DNA from: JAHEYG01 sp040403535 | GTDB lineage: Bacteria > Bacteroidota > Bacteroidia > B-17B0 > Aurantibacillaceae | Direction of reading: 5' to 3' | DNA: 64,000 bases | Assembly (NCBI GenBank): GCA_040403535.1 | Contig: JBBAKL010000009.1 | Span: 1 to 64,000, forward strand | Part shown: one piece after another, positions 63,354 through 64,000 of the stretch | Numbering within the stretch: position 1 is the stretch's first letter | Layout: each line of letters opens with the position of its first letter | Translations under genes and position numbers: made by a program | The notes under the pieces: generated by a model | The model's input: the letters and a program-made list of their open reading frames with translations, nothing else | The model's database searches: none | Told to the model about the DNA's origin: nothing

Positions 63354-64000
63354 TTAGTTTAAAATTGTTTGCCAGAATTGTTCTATCTGATTGGTGAAAT
63401 TCAAAAAGGTGTGTCTGGTTTTCATTTTATTAACACTATCTGCCATCATATTTTCAAGCTGTTCACCATGAGCTATAGCTTTTAGCAGTGAATTTGCCAA
63501 ACCTTGTGGAGAATCAGGAATAATATAAAATCCGTTTTGATTTTCTTCCACAAAATAAGATGTTTGTCCGACATTTCGTGCAATAATAGCATTACCTGAA
63601 GCCATTGCTTCAGCCATTGATAAAGAAGGGAAATTTTCAAAATCCTGGCAGGATACAAAAACCTTAGACTTATTTAATATCTTATGCAACTGTCCTTCAA
63701 TTGTAAATATTAATTGTTCGTTTAAATTATACTCCTTAGACTTTCTAATCAATTGTTCGCGCAAAGGGCCATCGCCGCATATCATAAACTTCCAGTTGCA
63801 AACACTATCAGCACCTGAAGAAAAAATAATTCTTACAGCCTCCAGAAACCATTCAGGATGTTTCTGTTCATCAAGCCTGGCAGCAAAAACCACCAAATTC
63901 TCTTTTTGTTCAGGGTAGAATTTTTCCGTGTCAGAAAACCTGGAACTAATAGAGTATACATGATCAGGTCTCTTAGCATAATTTGACGATAAAATATAAT
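63354..64000 (-). CDS. Family 4 glycosyltransferase, 5' end beyond the window
   Basis: 215 codons are visible. The frame stays open upstream of 63896 to the edge (…YPEQKENLVVFAARLDE), so a start at a TTG at 63896 is only apparent. FAARLDEQKHPEWF is the usual GT4 hinge, then MICGDGPLREQL and the E-x7-E motif in ENFPSLSMAEAMASG. It ends 4 bases from the epimerase gene. Confidence 0.88.
   Translation of the reverse strand, partial: YILSSNYAKRPDHVYSISSRFSDTEKFYPEQKENLVVFAARLDEQKHPEWFLEAVRIIFSSGADSVCNWKFMICGDGPLREQLIRKSKEYNLNEQLIFTIEGQLHKILNKSKVFVSCQDFENFPSLSMAEAMASGNAIIARNVGQTSYFVEENQNGFYIIPDSPQGLANSLLKAIAHGEQLENMMADSVNKMKTRHTFLNFTNQIEQFWQTILN

Noticed and set aside
63354..63896. Complete 180-aa glycosyltransferase starting at a TTG
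   Set aside because: The frame is open without a stop to the window edge, and the visible part is only the C-terminal half of a GT4 enzyme.

Overview
The window is chromosomal DNA of an AT-rich member of the Bacteroidota. Three signs point there. Several secreted proteins end in type IX secretion (T9SS) sorting domains of type A or of the CHU_C/type B kind. The clearest promoters have the TAnnTTTG -7 box. Shine-Dalgarno sequences are essentially absent. Genus and species cannot be read from the sequence; a gliding or surface-adhesive, free-living or sludge-type lineage is only a guess.

Layout. 1-7.0 kb: the tail of an unidentified gene, a decayed paralog, and its intact codon-optimised partner (a large T9SS cargo protein), a PUR-type nucleic-acid-binding protein, and a TPR/PD40/SPOR envelope protein on the minus strand. 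7.2-13 kb: a PAS-GAF-GAF-SpoIIE phosphatase, an LRR protein, ribF and atpDC. 13-31.3 kb: a Cys-less thioredoxin-like protein followed by four giant secreted adhesin-like proteins (about 1070-1700 aa). All four carry tandem Ig/PKD-like modules and a C-terminal CHU_C sorting domain, and each has its own terminator. 31.4-38 kb: an M16 peptidase and a housekeeping block, rplM-rpsI-rpsB, tsf, pyrH.

From 37.9 kb to the right edge everything is on the minus strand. This is a surface-glycan locus of more than 26 kb, with most genes overlapping or only a few bases apart. It holds a complete pseudaminic acid set in pathway order (pseB-C-F-G-H-I, 52.4-46.9 kb). Downstream is a second nonulosonate module: YhcH, a NeuB-like domain fused to an SpsF-like cytidylyltransferase domain, a NANS-type synthase, a CysE-like acetyltransferase, a KdsC-like phosphatase and a GT-B-like protein with an HP motif. 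Then come a methyltransferase, a WecE-type aminotransferase and a dipeptide epimerase. Upstream lie aminosugar genes (DegT aminotransferases, a Gfo/Idh oxidoreductase, hexapeptide acyltransferases, epimerases) and glycosyltransferases that run off the window. The natural reading is that the locus makes and assembles a glycan, possibly the O-glycan of surface proteins, with two kinds of nonulosonic acid.

Most notable points: (1) The pse cassette lies between two diverged direct repeats, each the junction of a large membrane-protein gene and yhcH. Beside one repeat is a chimeric wreck of those two genes, a scar of duplication or recombination. (2) The NeuB-SpsF fusion sits next to a NANS-like synthase and a HAD phosphatase, suggesting a second, phosphorylated nonulosonate route. 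(3) One adhesin contains a 693-bp (231-aa, three-module) super-repeat with a 66-bp identical core, showing recent intragenic duplication or conversion. (4) The PD40 envelope protein resembles PorE but has a SPOR-like end where OmpA is expected.
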